In this document: piece by piece, positions 54,216 to 62,438 of the stretch
Numbering within the stretch: position 1 is the first letter of the stretch
Layout: each line of letters begins with the position of its first letter
Source of the DNA: Microbacterium gorillae
Lineage (GTDB): Bacteria; Actinomycetota; Actinomycetes; Actinomycetales; Microbacteriaceae
Length of the DNA stretch: 64,000 nucleotides
Assembly: GCF_000826185.2 (NCBI RefSeq)
Contig: NZ_LN648875.1
Span: forward strand, 62,001 to 126,000
Direction: 5' to 3'
Position numbers and translations under genes: made by a program
The notes under the pieces: model-generated
What the model saw: the letters and a program-made list of their open reading frames with translations, nothing else
Told to the model about the DNA's origin: nothing
Databases searched by the model: none

Positions 54216-55061
54216 ATGACCGCCGACCGCCCCTGGTACACCCGCTCCGCCGTCGACGCGTTCGTGCACTCCCCCGTGGTGCAGAACGTGATCATCGGAG
54301 TCATCCTCGTCAACGCGGCGATCCTGGGCCTCGAGACGGTGCCGGCCCTGCACGAGAGCCTCGGCCCGATCCTGGTGACCGCGGACCGGATCTGCCTCGG
54401 CATCTTCGTCATCGAGATCCTGCTGAAGCTCTACGGCCGCGGCTGGCGGTTCTTCACCAACTCCTGGAACGTGTTCGACTTCCTCGTGGTGGCCGTATCG
54501 CTGATCCCCGGCGCCGACGCATTCGCCGTGCTGCGCGCGCTGCGCGTCCTCCGCGTGCTGCGGCTGGTCTCGTCGATTCCCGCGCTGCGCCGCGTCGTGG
54601 ATGCGCTCGTGCGTGCCCTCCCCGGTATCGCCTCGATCGCGGCGCTCCTCGCGATCATCTTCTACGTCAGCGCCGTGATGGCCACGATGCTGTTCGGCTC
54701 GCAGTTCCCCGAGATGTTCGGCACCCTGGGGCGGTCACTGTTCACGCTGTTCCAGATCATGACCCTGGACAACTGGTCCGTCATCTCGCGCGACGTGTGG
54801 GGCGCCATCCCCTGGGCGCCCGCGTTCTTCGTCCCGTTCGTGCTGATCAGCTCGTTGACCGTGCTGAACCTGTTCATCGCCGTCATCGTGGACGCCATGC
54901 AGGGGCTGAACGACGACACCGTCGAGGAGGTCACCGAGGTCATCGCCGCCGAGACCGAAGACGTCGTCGCCGCCGAGGAGGACACCGCCGCCGAGTTGCG
55001 ACGATTGCGCGCCGAGATCGCCGATCTCGCCGCCCTGGTTCGGCAGTCTCACCGCGCCTGA
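54216..55061 (+). CDS. Voltage-gated cation channel (BacNav-like)
   Basis: A 281-residue six-helix ion-transport protein of the NaChBac/NavAb type, acting as a tetramer in the membrane. S1-S3 lie at about residues 20-97. S4 has gating charges Arg107, 110, 113 and 116 (VLRALRVLRVLRLV). S5 is about 138-161, the pore helix and filter LFQIMTLDNWS about 178-188, and S6 about 205-228. An acidic neck (TVEEVTEVIAAETED) and C-terminal coiled coil follow. The filter Asp185-Asn186 differs from the Na+-channel LESW; selectivity is open. Confidence 0.9.
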   Translation: MTADRPWYTRSAVDAFVHSPVVQNVIIGVILVNAAILGLETVPALHESLGPILVTADRICLGIFVIEILLKLYGRGWRFFTNSWNVFDFLVVAVSLIPGADAFAVLRALRVLRVLRLVSSIPALRRVVDALVRALPGIASIAALLAIIFYVSAVMATMLFGSQFPEMFGTLGRSLFTLFQIMTLDNWSVISRDVWGAIPWAPAFFVPFVLISSLTVLNLFIAVIVDAMQGLNDDTVEEVTEVIAAETEDVVAAEEDTAAELRRLRAEIADLAALVRQSHRA

Positions 55062-55171
55062 GGCTCGCCGGCAGAGAACTCGCATCGTTGAGCCGGCTCA
55101 TCGCCCTCAGCAACCGGTTCCCCGCATCCACCGGACCGCGGCCGACTCTGGGACGGCTCGGTGCCGCGCGA

Positions 55172-56584
55172 TCACTCTGATCGGCGCAGGAGCAGGCAGG
55201 ACAGCACGAAGACGATCACGGCGGCGACGAGGTCGAGCAGCACGCCGGCCGCGAGCTCGGCCTGTCCCACCCAGCCCGACGACGCCACGATGCCGCCGAT
55301 GAGGATCACGCCCAGCGACAGCGAAAGCTGCTGCGCGGTGCCGAACAAGCCACCCGACAACCCGGCGGAATGCACGGGCACCTCTCGGACGACACGCTGC
55401 GTCAGCGGGGAGAAGATCATCGCCTGCCCTGCTCCCAGCAGCAGCAGCGGGAGCTGCAGGAGCCACGGCAGCTGCGGCGTCCAGGCGAGCAGAACGGTGA
55501 GGGCGATCCCGATCAACGCGATGGTCTGGATCAGGACACCCCACATCAGCGTGGCATCCCCCAGCCGCCGCTGAATACGCGAGAGCCGCAGTGAGATCAC
55601 GGTGAACACGGCGGCGAACGGGAGCATGGTGAGCCCCGATTCAAGCGGCGTCATGCCCAGGCCGTCGTCGAGCGCCCGCGGGATGACGTACAGCACAGCG
55701 CCGAAGCCGATGAAGAACAACCCTGCGGCCGTGAGGCCGAGTTGCAACGGACGCAGGCGGAGGATCTGCGGTGGCAGCAGCGGGATGCGTCCGCTTCGTT
55801 CGATCCGGCTCTGGTGCTGCCACAGAATGACGAGCATGCCGACGCCCGCGAGGAGTGCGAGAACGATCGGCCAGGACCATCCCAGCGCCGGACCGAAGGT
55901 GAGAGCGGAGATGATGAGCAGAATCCCGACCGCCAGTTCGACCGTCCCCGCCACGTCGATCGCAACCGGTTCGTGCACGACGCTGCGTGGCGCGAATCGG
56001 GAGAGCACGACCGCCAGGCCCGCGAGCAGCGCGGCGACCCAGTACACCGCCCGCCATCCGGCGATCGGGCCGAACGATGCGCTGGCCAGCGTTCCGCCGA
56101 TCACCTGTCCCAGGGCGGAGCCGATGCCGCCGCTCGCGCTGAAGGCGGAGATGGCGCGAACCCGGGCAGCCCCCGTGCTGGTCGCCTGGATCACAGCGAG
56201 CACCTGCGGCGATCCCAGAGCCACGCCGATGCCCTGCGCGGCGCGCGCCGCCAGGAGCGTTTCGACACTCGGCGCCAGCGAGCAGGCGATCGCGCCCATC
56301 AGGAAGGCCACCATCCCGATGAGGAAGAGCCGGTGACGTCCGAACCGATCGCCCAGCCGACCGCCGATGATCAGCAGCACGGCGAACGGCACGCTGTACG
56401 CGGCGACGACGAGCTCCAGCATCGCATCCGACATGCCCAGGTCGGTCCGAACCGCGGGGAGGGTGACCGTCACGGCGTTGAATGCGTACGATCCGATCCC
56501 GGGCGCGAGGACCAGGCCCAGATAGCGCCAGGCGGGCGGGGGAGTTTCGGAGGCGGGCTGAACGGGAACAGTTGCTGTGGACAC
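55172..56584 (-). CDS. MFS drug-efflux transporter (DHA2-like)
   Basis: A ~470-residue MFS protein with about 14 hydrophobic segments. Motif A is GGRLGDRFGRHRLFLIG, motif B-like RAAQGIGVALGSPQVLAVIQ, motif C GQVIGGTL. I prefer GTG 56584 with GAAGG upstream; ATG 56632 would place the operators inside the gene. Divergent from the XRE-type regulator, which likely represses it. Substrate unknown, probably a toxic small molecule. Confidence 0.85.
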   Translation of the reverse strand: MSTATVPVQPASETPPPAWRYLGLVLAPGIGSYAFNAVTVTLPAVRTDLGMSDAMLELVVAAYSVPFAVLLIIGGRLGDRFGRHRLFLIGMVAFLMGAIACSLAPSVETLLAARAAQGIGVALGSPQVLAVIQATSTGAARVRAISAFSASGGIGSALGQVIGGTLASASFGPIAGWRAVYWVAALLAGLAVVLSRFAPRSVVHEPVAIDVAGTVELAVGILLIISALTFGPALGWSWPIVLALLAGVGMLVILWQHQSRIERSGRIPLLPPQILRLRPLQLGLTAAGLFFIGFGAVLYVIPRALDDGLGMTPLESGLTMLPFAAVFTVISLRLSRIQRRLGDATLMWGVLIQTIALIGIALTVLLAWTPQLPWLLQLPLLLLGAGQAMIFSPLTQRVVREVPVHSAGLSGGLFGTAQQLSLSLGVILIGGIVASSGWVGQAELAAGVLLDLVAAVIVFVLSCLLLRRSE

Positions 56585-56608
56585 CCCACCACCTTCGAAC
56601 GACCGGAT

Positions 56609-56645
56609 TCCTGGTACCAGGAGTGCGCTCATCCTGGTACCAACA
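56609..56645. promoter_or_regulatory. Double TGGTACCA operator
   Basis: TCCTGGTACCAGGA at 56609-56622 is a perfect 14-bp palindrome. A second, half-conserved copy TCCTGGTACCAACA begins 23 bp later at 56632. Both lie between the divergent MFS and XRE-type regulator genes. Confidence 0.7.
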
Positions 56646-56716
56646 GTGCCCCTCTCAGAGGTCTGCGAGGGCCTGCGAAGACACCGCGGCATGGAGAATG
56701 GGTCCGGGGGTGAGCC

Positions 56717-57571
56717 ATGGCGAAGACCAGTGATCGTGAAGAGTTCGCGGCATACCTGCGGTCTCGGCGCGAGCGGCTCCGTCCCGCGGATGTCGGACTG
56801 CCTGACGGATCACGTCGACGCGTGGCGGGCCTGCGGCGGGAAGAGGTGGCCCAGCTCGCCGGCGTAGGCCTCACCTGGTACACCTGGCTCGAACAGGCGC
56901 GTCCCATCGCGGCATCCGAACAGGTGCTGGCAGCCATCGCGCGCGCGCTGCAGCTCACCCCGGACGAACGCGATCATCTCTACGCCCTCGCGGGGCTCGC
57001 CATCCCCGACCGCGAAGGGCGCAGCTGCGTGCGGGCGACGCACCTGGACCTGCTGGAGCGGGTCCTCCCGTATCCTGCCGCGATCCAGACGGCGCGATTC
57101 GACGTCCTCGCGTACAACCGCACCTACCGATTCCTGTTCAACGACCTCGACGACATCCCGCCGCAGCACCGCAACTGCGCACGTCTCATGTTCACGGACC
57201 TGCACTGGCAACGCGCCCATCTCGATGCGGATCACGCACGGGAACGCATCGTGGCGCGGTTGCGATCCGCCTACGGTCGCCACCGCGATGAACCGACCTG
57301 GATCGGTTTCATCAGCGAGATGCGTCAACTGTCCCCCGGTTTCGGCGAGATCTGGGACCGTGGCGACGTCGCGACGGAAGCGAACGCGCTCAAGCGCATC
57401 CGTCACGCCCGTGTCGGCGTGCTGCACCTCAGTATGACGAGCACGTGGCTGGACGAAGGGCACGGTACCCGACTGGTGTGGTTCACTCCGGCGGACGAGG
57501 CCACGGTCCCGCGCCTGACCCTGCTCGACCAGCAGGCACATCAAGCCGCGGCCTATACGGCCGCAGGATGA
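56717..57571 (+). CDS. XRE-type regulator with MmyB-like ligand domain
   Basis: A 284-residue regulator. N-terminal helix-turn-helix (FAAYLRSRRERLRPADVGL, GLRREEVAQLAGVGLTWYTWLEQ) is followed by ALQLTPDERDHLYALAGL and a PAS-like MmyB ligand-binding domain (FDVLAYNRTYRFLF, ARLMFTDLHWQ, GDVATEANALKRIRH). This architecture is common in actinobacterial regulators of adjacent efflux pumps. It is coupled to the DUF998 gene by ATGA. Confidence 0.9.
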   Translation: MAKTSDREEFAAYLRSRRERLRPADVGLPDGSRRRVAGLRREEVAQLAGVGLTWYTWLEQARPIAASEQVLAAIARALQLTPDERDHLYALAGLAIPDREGRSCVRATHLDLLERVLPYPAAIQTARFDVLAYNRTYRFLFNDLDDIPPQHRNCARLMFTDLHWQRAHLDADHARERIVARLRSAYGRHRDEPTWIGFISEMRQLSPGFGEIWDRGDVATEANALKRIRHARVGVLHLSMTSTWLDEGHGTRLVWFTPADEATVPRLTLLDQQAHQAAAYTAAG

Positions 57572-58287
57572 CCATGACGCACCCCACAGGTCGGACCCGG
57601 TCCTCCCCCGCCCCGTCCTCGTCCCTCGGCCCACTGTCCACGACGGGCGCACTCTGGGTCATCGGCCCCGCCTGGTACGTGCTGTGCGAGGCGATCGCCG
57701 CAGCCGCCTTCCCCGGTTACAACTACGCCACGTTCTACATCAGTGACCTCGGCGTGCCCACCTTCGGCGACTTCCAAGGACGAGACCTGCACTCCCAAGT
57801 GCCGGCCGTCATGGATGCGGGCTTCATCGGAGTCGGACTCTTCTTCCTGCTGGGCGCCCTCCTGCTGCTCCCCCGGTTGACCAACCGGCGTGCGGCCACG
57901 TGGTTCAGCATCATCGCCGTCATCCACACGGCGGGAATCACCTTCGTCGGTCTCGTCCCGGGTTCCCCCGAGAACGTCGCGCTCGGACTCATCACCATCC
58001 ACGTCCTCGGAGCGACCGCCGCCATCGTCGCCGGCAACGCCGCCGCCATCGTGTCAACCGCCGCTCTCCACGGACTGGGCCTGCCCGCCTGGCATCGCAG
58101 GTCGGGACCGATACTCGGCGCGCTGGGCCTCGCCGGCAGCGTCCTGCTGACACTGCACTTCTGGCTCCCGGACGGCGTCTGGGAACGAGGCGCGGTCTAC
58201 CCCTTCATGATCTGGCAGTTCATCACCGGCATCCTCCTCATCAGGAACAATGACCGGCCCGGACACCTCCCGGCCGCCGGGGAGTGA
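57568..58287 (+). CDS. DUF998-like membrane protein
   Basis: A ~239-residue protein with about six hydrophobic segments (from GALWVIGPAWYVLCEAIAAAAF to FMIWQFITGILLI). YATFYISDLG near the first loop and a His-rich region in the middle fit DUF998 proteins, which have unknown function. ATGA overlap with the regulator gene; alternative ATG at 57574. Confidence 0.75.
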   Translation: MTMTHPTGRTRSSPAPSSSLGPLSTTGALWVIGPAWYVLCEAIAAAAFPGYNYATFYISDLGVPTFGDFQGRDLHSQVPAVMDAGFIGVGLFFLLGALLLLPRLTNRRAATWFSIIAVIHTAGITFVGLVPGSPENVALGLITIHVLGATAAIVAGNAAAIVSTAALHGLGLPAWHRRSGPILGALGLAGSVLLTLHFWLPDGVWERGAVYPFMIWQFITGILLIRNNDRPGHLPAAGE

Positions 58288-58439
58288 CCGCCGGCCCGGG
58301 CTGAGGACCCGTGGACCGCGATGATCCGCGCCACGGACCTCGCCTCCGCCATCCGCGGGCGGCCTCGCCGCACTGGTTCGGCGGCCGCAGCGCGCCGGGC
58401 TTCCGCCCACTCCCGACGGTTCGTGCGGGGTCCGGCGAG

Positions 58440-58901
58440 TCAGTTGCCGACCGGCACCGGGTCCATCTGGATGTCCGTGATGCCCAGCGCCCGTCCCGTG
58501 GCGGACTGCACGGCGACCTGCACCGGCTCACCGTCCGGACCGATCGGACGCAGGCCGGCTTCGGCATGCTCGAGGTGTCGCTGACCCCACAGGAACAACC
58601 CGAGGATCACCGGGAGCAACTCCTGACCAGAGGCGGTGAGCTCGTACTCGTGCCGGAGGCGGGACCCCGACTCCTGATACGGGACGCGGCGAAGTACGCC
58701 GATCTCAACGAGTTCCTGCAGCCGCTTCGCGACCGTCGCCTCGGAGATGCCGGTGTGCTCGACGAATGCGTCGTATCGGCGGTCGCCGTAGAACGCCTGC
58801 CGAAGCAGCAGGATCGAGGCCCGGGACCCCAGGGCCGTCATCGCGCAGTCGATCGGGCACCCCGGACCGGGCGAGGGCACGGCATCTGTTCCGAGTGTCA
58901 T
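58440..58901 (-). CDS. HxlR-family transcriptional regulator
   Basis: A 153-residue winged-helix regulator. CPIDCAMTALGSRASILLLRQAFYGDRRYDAFVEHTGISEATVAKRLQELVEIGVLRRV is the full HxlR signature, including the N-terminal Cys used by redox/quinone-sensing members. The wing (GSRLRHEYELTASG) and a C-terminal dimer helix follow. Divergent from the MFS gene with two TGACTT-N10-AAGTCA sites between, so it presumably represses that pump. Confidence 0.92.
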   Translation of the reverse strand: MTLGTDAVPSPGPGCPIDCAMTALGSRASILLLRQAFYGDRRYDAFVEHTGISEATVAKRLQELVEIGVLRRVPYQESGSRLRHEYELTASGQELLPVILGLFLWGQRHLEHAEAGLRPIGPDGEPVQVAVQSATGRALGITDIQMDPVPVGN

Positions 58902-58916
58902 GTCCCCACTCTACCC

Positions 58917-58973
58917 TGACTTGAGATGAGTGAAGTCATGCCGCTACTCTCTGACTTTATGCAGATGAAGTCA
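58917..58973. promoter_or_regulatory. Two TGACTT-N10-AAGTCA operators
   Basis: Identical 6-bp arms with a 10-bp spacer at 58917-58938 and 58952-58973, 35 bp apart from start to start. They overlap the possible start codons of the MFS gene and lie 15 bp upstream of the HxlR gene. Confidence 0.8.
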
Positions 58974-60335
58974 GAAGCGATTCGCCGCTGGGCCGTCCTG
59001 ATGGTCGCGGGCACCGCGCAGTTCCTCGTCCTTTTGGAATCCACGATCATCAACGTCGCGATTCCCACGATCGGTGATCGCCTCGGCGACGGAGGATGGC
59101 TGGTCTGGGTCCTGAGCGGCTACCTGCTCGCCTTCGGTGGCCTGCTCCTCCCCGGCGGCGCGTGGTCCGATCGCACGGGTCGCCGGCCCGTGTTCTTGGG
59201 CGCGCTGACCGGCTTCGCGATCACAAGCATCGCGTGCGCGCTCGCGCCGACCATCGAGGTCCTCGTGGGCGCGCGGTTGGTGCAGGGAGCGTCCGCGGGC
59301 GTTCTCGCCGCCAGCGCGCTCGGTGTCGTCATCGCCCGGTACAGCCGACAGCGTGAGCGCGCGATCGCCCTGACGATCTGGAGTGCGCTCGGTGTGGTCG
59401 GCGCGGTCATCGGCAGCCTCATCGCGGGGCCCCTCATCTCGTGGTTCGGCTGGCCCGGGGTGTTCTGGATCAACGTCGCCGCGGTGCTGCTGCTCATGCC
59501 GTTCGCACTGCGAACGATTCAACGTGGGGAGAGCCACACGTCGTCCGCGCGATCCTGGCCTGCCGGCGTCGTCGCCGCCGGCGCCGCGGCGATCCTCGCC
59601 GGACTCAGCATCGCGGAGAGGAACCCGCTTCCCGGGGCCGCCCTGGCCGTGGTGGGGGCGGGCGCACTCGTCACGACCGTGCTCGCGCAACGTCGTGCGG
59701 TCGCTCCGGTTCTGCCGGTGCACCTCTTCAGCCTCGCCGCCTACCGGACGGCCACGCTGGGCTTGTTCGCGGTGAACGGGTTGATGATCGCCGCGATGTT
59801 CGCGTACTCGACGCATCTGCAGCAGCACTACGGACTGACCGCGCAGGGCGCATCGTTCGCGGTCGCGCCGATGGCGATCGCATCGCTGGTCGTCGCCGTC
59901 CTCGCCGACACCGTCATCACCCGTCTCGGGGCGACCGCGACGTTCCGTCTCGCCGGCGCAGCACTCCTGGTCGGCACCGGCACGGTGTTCGCCGTGGCTC
60001 TGACGGACGCCCCGTGGGGATGGCTCATCCTGGGTGGCCTGCTCATCGGCGCCGGTCTCCCGGGTGCGTTCGTCATCTCGAACCGGCGCGCGTTCGCCGA
60101 CGTCGCCGGCGATGAGGCGGGCGCCGCGTCCGGGTTCACCACCATGATCACCACGCTCGGCGGCGCCACCACCGTCGCCGCAGCCGGGCTTGCGGCTTCC
60201 CTCTCGCCCTACGTCGGCCCGTACGCCGTGCTCCTGCTCGCCGCAGCCGTGATCGTCGCACTCTCCCTGCCGCGCACGGGCCCTCGAGAGGACTCCGCGG
60301 TCCCGGCCGCCGGACCGGCCACCGAGACCCGCTGA
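58926..60335 (+). CDS. MFS drug-efflux transporter (DHA2-like)
   Basis: Up to 469 residues with about 14 hydrophobic segments, starting near WAVLMVAGTAQFLVLLESTIINVAIPTIG, the DHA2 helix 1 pattern. Motif A is GGAWSDRTGRRPVFLG and motif B-like ARLVQGASAGVLAASALGVV. Possible starts are ATG 58926, 58938, 58959 and 58965; none has a good Shine-Dalgarno and all overlap the operator region, so the transcript could be leaderless. Partner of the HxlR regulator. Confidence 0.85.
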   Translation: MSEVMPLLSDFMQMKSEAIRRWAVLMVAGTAQFLVLLESTIINVAIPTIGDRLGDGGWLVWVLSGYLLAFGGLLLPGGAWSDRTGRRPVFLGALTGFAITSIACALAPTIEVLVGARLVQGASAGVLAASALGVVIARYSRQRERAIALTIWSALGVVGAVIGSLIAGPLISWFGWPGVFWINVAAVLLLMPFALRTIQRGESHTSSARSWPAGVVAAGAAAILAGLSIAERNPLPGAALAVVGAGALVTTVLAQRRAVAPVLPVHLFSLAAYRTATLGLFAVNGLMIAAMFAYSTHLQQHYGLTAQGASFAVAPMAIASLVVAVLADTVITRLGATATFRLAGAALLVGTGTVFAVALTDAPWGWLILGGLLIGAGLPGAFVISNRRAFADVAGDEAGAASGFTTMITTLGGATTVAAAGLAASLSPYVGPYAVLLLAAAVIVALSLPRTGPREDSAVPAAGPATETR

Positions 60336-60399
60336 CGCCCGTGCGCACCCGCGCTGAGGATCGCGCCCGATTCCGACACTTCCCCGCGCGGATTCCTGT

Positions 60400-60437
60400 C
60401 GCGGGTGGGAGCGATACCGGCATCGCTCCCACCCGCG
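60400..60437. terminator. Hairpin terminator
   Basis: A perfect 16-bp stem, CGCGGGTGGGAGCGAT against its complement, with a 6-base loop, then CACTTTTCGG. It ends the MFS gene. Confidence 0.85.
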
Positions 60438-60497
60438 GCACTTTTCGGGCCCGGAAAGCGCCGATTCCGGGAGCAAAATGAGTCCGACAGCACACAC

Positions 60498-60532
60498 GAC
60501 GAAGGCCCCGCCGGAGTGGCGAGGCCTTCGTC
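60498..60532. terminator. Hairpin next to tRNA-Ala
   Basis: GACGAAGGCC and GGCCTTCGTC form a 10-bp stem; the 15-base loop has extra CGCC / GGCG pairing. On the minus strand it follows the tRNA and would end its transcript. Confidence 0.7.
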
Positions 60533-60538
60533 TTTCGG

Positions 60539-60611
60539 TGGACCTGAGGGGATTCGAACCCCTGACCTCTTCATTGCGAACGAAGCGCGCTACCAACTGC
60601 GCCACAGGCCC
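60539..60611 (-). tRNA. tRNA-Ala (anticodon CGC)
   Basis: A complete 73-nt cloverleaf on the minus strand. The acceptor stem is GGGCCTG / CAGGTCC with the alanine identity pair G3-U70; the anticodon stem is CTTCG / TGAAG around loop TTCGCAA; the T-arm contains GGTTCGAATCC. The genomic 3' end has A73 then CC but not a full CCA. Confidence 0.95.
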
Positions 60612-60672
60612 GAAGACGTGTACGAGCCTATCATGACGGAACCGCCCCGAATGACCACCGCGGCGGGTCGTG

Positions 60673-61719
60673 TCAGCTCGCGGCGCGGCGCGCGAGCAGG
60701 TCACGCACGTGCGCCTCGACGGCCTCGTCATCGATGTAGCCCATGCGCGTGAACGGCGAGGCTTCCTCGGCGCGCGCGGCCGGACGGGCGGTGTCGATGC
60801 GCACCGGAGCGTCCTGCTCGGCCTTCTGCCGCGCGGCCTCCTCCAACGCCACGCGCCGCAGCGCGGCGTGTGCGTCGATGCGGTCCTGAGCGACCGCGGC
60901 CCGAGAACCGGCGACGTTCGAAAGCGGATTGGGCAGCTGGCGAGGCGTCCAGCGCGGTGCGGGCTCATCGTGCAGCACCCACTCGCGACGCGGCTCGGCC
61001 ACGACCTCGACGGGGGCGGCCATCGGTACGACACGGCGACGGGCGCGGCGCGCGACACCGGACATCTTCTGCAGCACACCGAGAGCGACCACAGCGGCGA
61101 CCGCGCCGCCGAGCAGCGCCCAGGGCTGGGCGAACGTCAACTGCAGCCACACGCCAGCCGCAGCGATGAGCAGTCCGAGCAGCAGGACCACGGTCGCACT
61201 CGCACGCAGGCGACGGCGGGCACGCGCCTGCGCGACGCCGGACAGTCGCAGCGCCTCCGCGGCTTCCGCCCGTCGACGTGCGAGATCACGACGCTCCGCC
61301 GCGGCGGCGGCCATCGCCTCCTCACGAGCGAGTTCCGCTTCGGCGGCGACGCGGTCACGCTCGGCCGCGGACGCGATGCGGGCGACCTCCTGCTCCTGCG
61401 TGACGCGGATCCGCTCCAGCTCCCGCCGGCGGTCGGCTTCGTCACGGACACGGTCGCGCTCGACGCGCACGCGCTCGGCCTCGGCACGACGCGCCAGCTT
61501 GGACTGCTCGTACGCCGTCCGCGCGTCCAGCTCGAGGTTCATCTCCGTCGGGTTCTCGCTGGTCTCCGCCAGAATCCGCAGCGCCTGGCTGAGCCGCACG
61601 GCGTTGCGCTCGGTCGCGTTGAAACGCCCCCGGGAGTACCAGGACGGCACGAGGTAGACGAGCCAGAGCACAGCGGCGATCGCGAGGATCACACCTCCGC
61701 CGAGAATCGGGACGTCCAT
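60673..61719 (-). CDS. Coiled-coil membrane protein, unknown function
   Basis: A 348-residue protein. One N-terminal membrane helix (GGVILAIAAVLWLVYLVPSW), a ~100-residue Arg/Glu/Ala-rich coiled coil (about 68-165), two adjacent membrane helices (ATVVLLLGLLIAAAGVWLQL and WALLGGAVAAVVALGVL), and a ~130-residue soluble tail. ATG 61719 gives MDVPILGGG. Such proteins are common in Microbacteriaceae; I do not know a function. Confidence 0.7.
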   Translation of the reverse strand: MDVPILGGGVILAIAAVLWLVYLVPSWYSRGRFNATERNAVRLSQALRILAETSENPTEMNLELDARTAYEQSKLARRAEAERVRVERDRVRDEADRRRELERIRVTQEQEVARIASAAERDRVAAEAELAREEAMAAAAAERRDLARRRAEAAEALRLSGVAQARARRRLRASATVVLLLGLLIAAAGVWLQLTFAQPWALLGGAVAAVVALGVLQKMSGVARRARRRVVPMAAPVEVVAEPRREWVLHDEPAPRWTPRQLPNPLSNVAGSRAAVAQDRIDAHAALRRVALEEAARQKAEQDAPVRIDTARPAARAEEASPFTRMGYIDDEAVEAHVRDLLARRAAS

Positions 61720-61791
61720 GTCCCCCACGGTACGGGAATGGCCCGGTGGGACCGCGAACATCTCCGCGCGTGTCGCGCGAGTCCGGACCCG

Positions 61792-62421
61792 TCAGGAACG
61801 CAGGCGATCCGCCGGCGGGATCGCCGCCGCGGACTCGGGAGCAGCCCCCTGCAGCCACCGCGAGAGCACCCCCTGCGGGACGTCCTCCGTCGTCAGCGCG
61901 AACGAGTAGTGGTCACGCCAATCGCCGTCGATGTGGATGTAGTGGCGTCGCAGTCCCTCGTACCGGAACCCGAGCTTCTCCACGACGCGCAGGCTGGGAC
62001 CGTTCTCCGGCCGGATGCAGATCTCCATGCGATGCAAGCGCAGTTGCGTGAACGCGATGTCCGTCGCGAGCGCGACGGCCGTCGGCGTGATCCCGCGTCC
62101 GGCGAACCGCTCCGCCACCCAGTATCCGATCGTGGCCGAGTTCAGCGACCCGCGAGCGATGCCCCAGATGTTGAGCTGGCCGCACACCTCGCCGTCGGAT
62201 TCCACCACGAACGGCACGCCGCTGCCGTCGCGGTACTGCTGCAGCAGTCGACGGATGCCCAGGCGCATGTCGAAGGAGATCGAACCGCCCGGCACCGTGG
62301 CCTCCCACGGCCGCAACCAGGCGCGGTTGCTCAGCAGCTCATGCTGCAGCGTTCTGGCGTCCTTGACCTTCACCAGGCGCAACGACACATCTCCGTGCCG
62401 GCTCGTGATCTGCTGGTCCAT
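61792..62421 (-). CDS. GNAT acetyltransferase (RimJ/RimL-like)
   Basis: A 209-residue RimJ-type N-acetyltransferase. VSLRLVKVKDARTLQHELLSNRAWLRPWEAT, IGYWVAERFAGRGITPTAVALATDIAF (acetyl-CoA loop) and RPENGPSLRVVEKLGFRYEGLRRHYIHIDGDWRDHYSFAL are characteristic. It may acetylate ribosomal proteins or small substrates. ATG 62421, 17 bp after galU; probably cotranscribed. Confidence 0.9.
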   Translation of the reverse strand: MDQQITSRHGDVSLRLVKVKDARTLQHELLSNRAWLRPWEATVPGGSISFDMRLGIRRLLQQYRDGSGVPFVVESDGEVCGQLNIWGIARGSLNSATIGYWVAERFAGRGITPTAVALATDIAFTQLRLHRMEICIRPENGPSLRVVEKLGFRYEGLRRHYIHIDGDWRDHYSFALTTEDVPQGVLSRWLQGAAPESAAAIPPADRLRS

Positions 62422-62438
62422 CTCGCCCCGCAACGCTC

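Noticed and set aside
58971..61079. A 702-codon open frame on the minus strand
   Set aside because: Antisense to the MFS gene and crossing the tRNA and terminators; composition is typical of a high-GC shadow.
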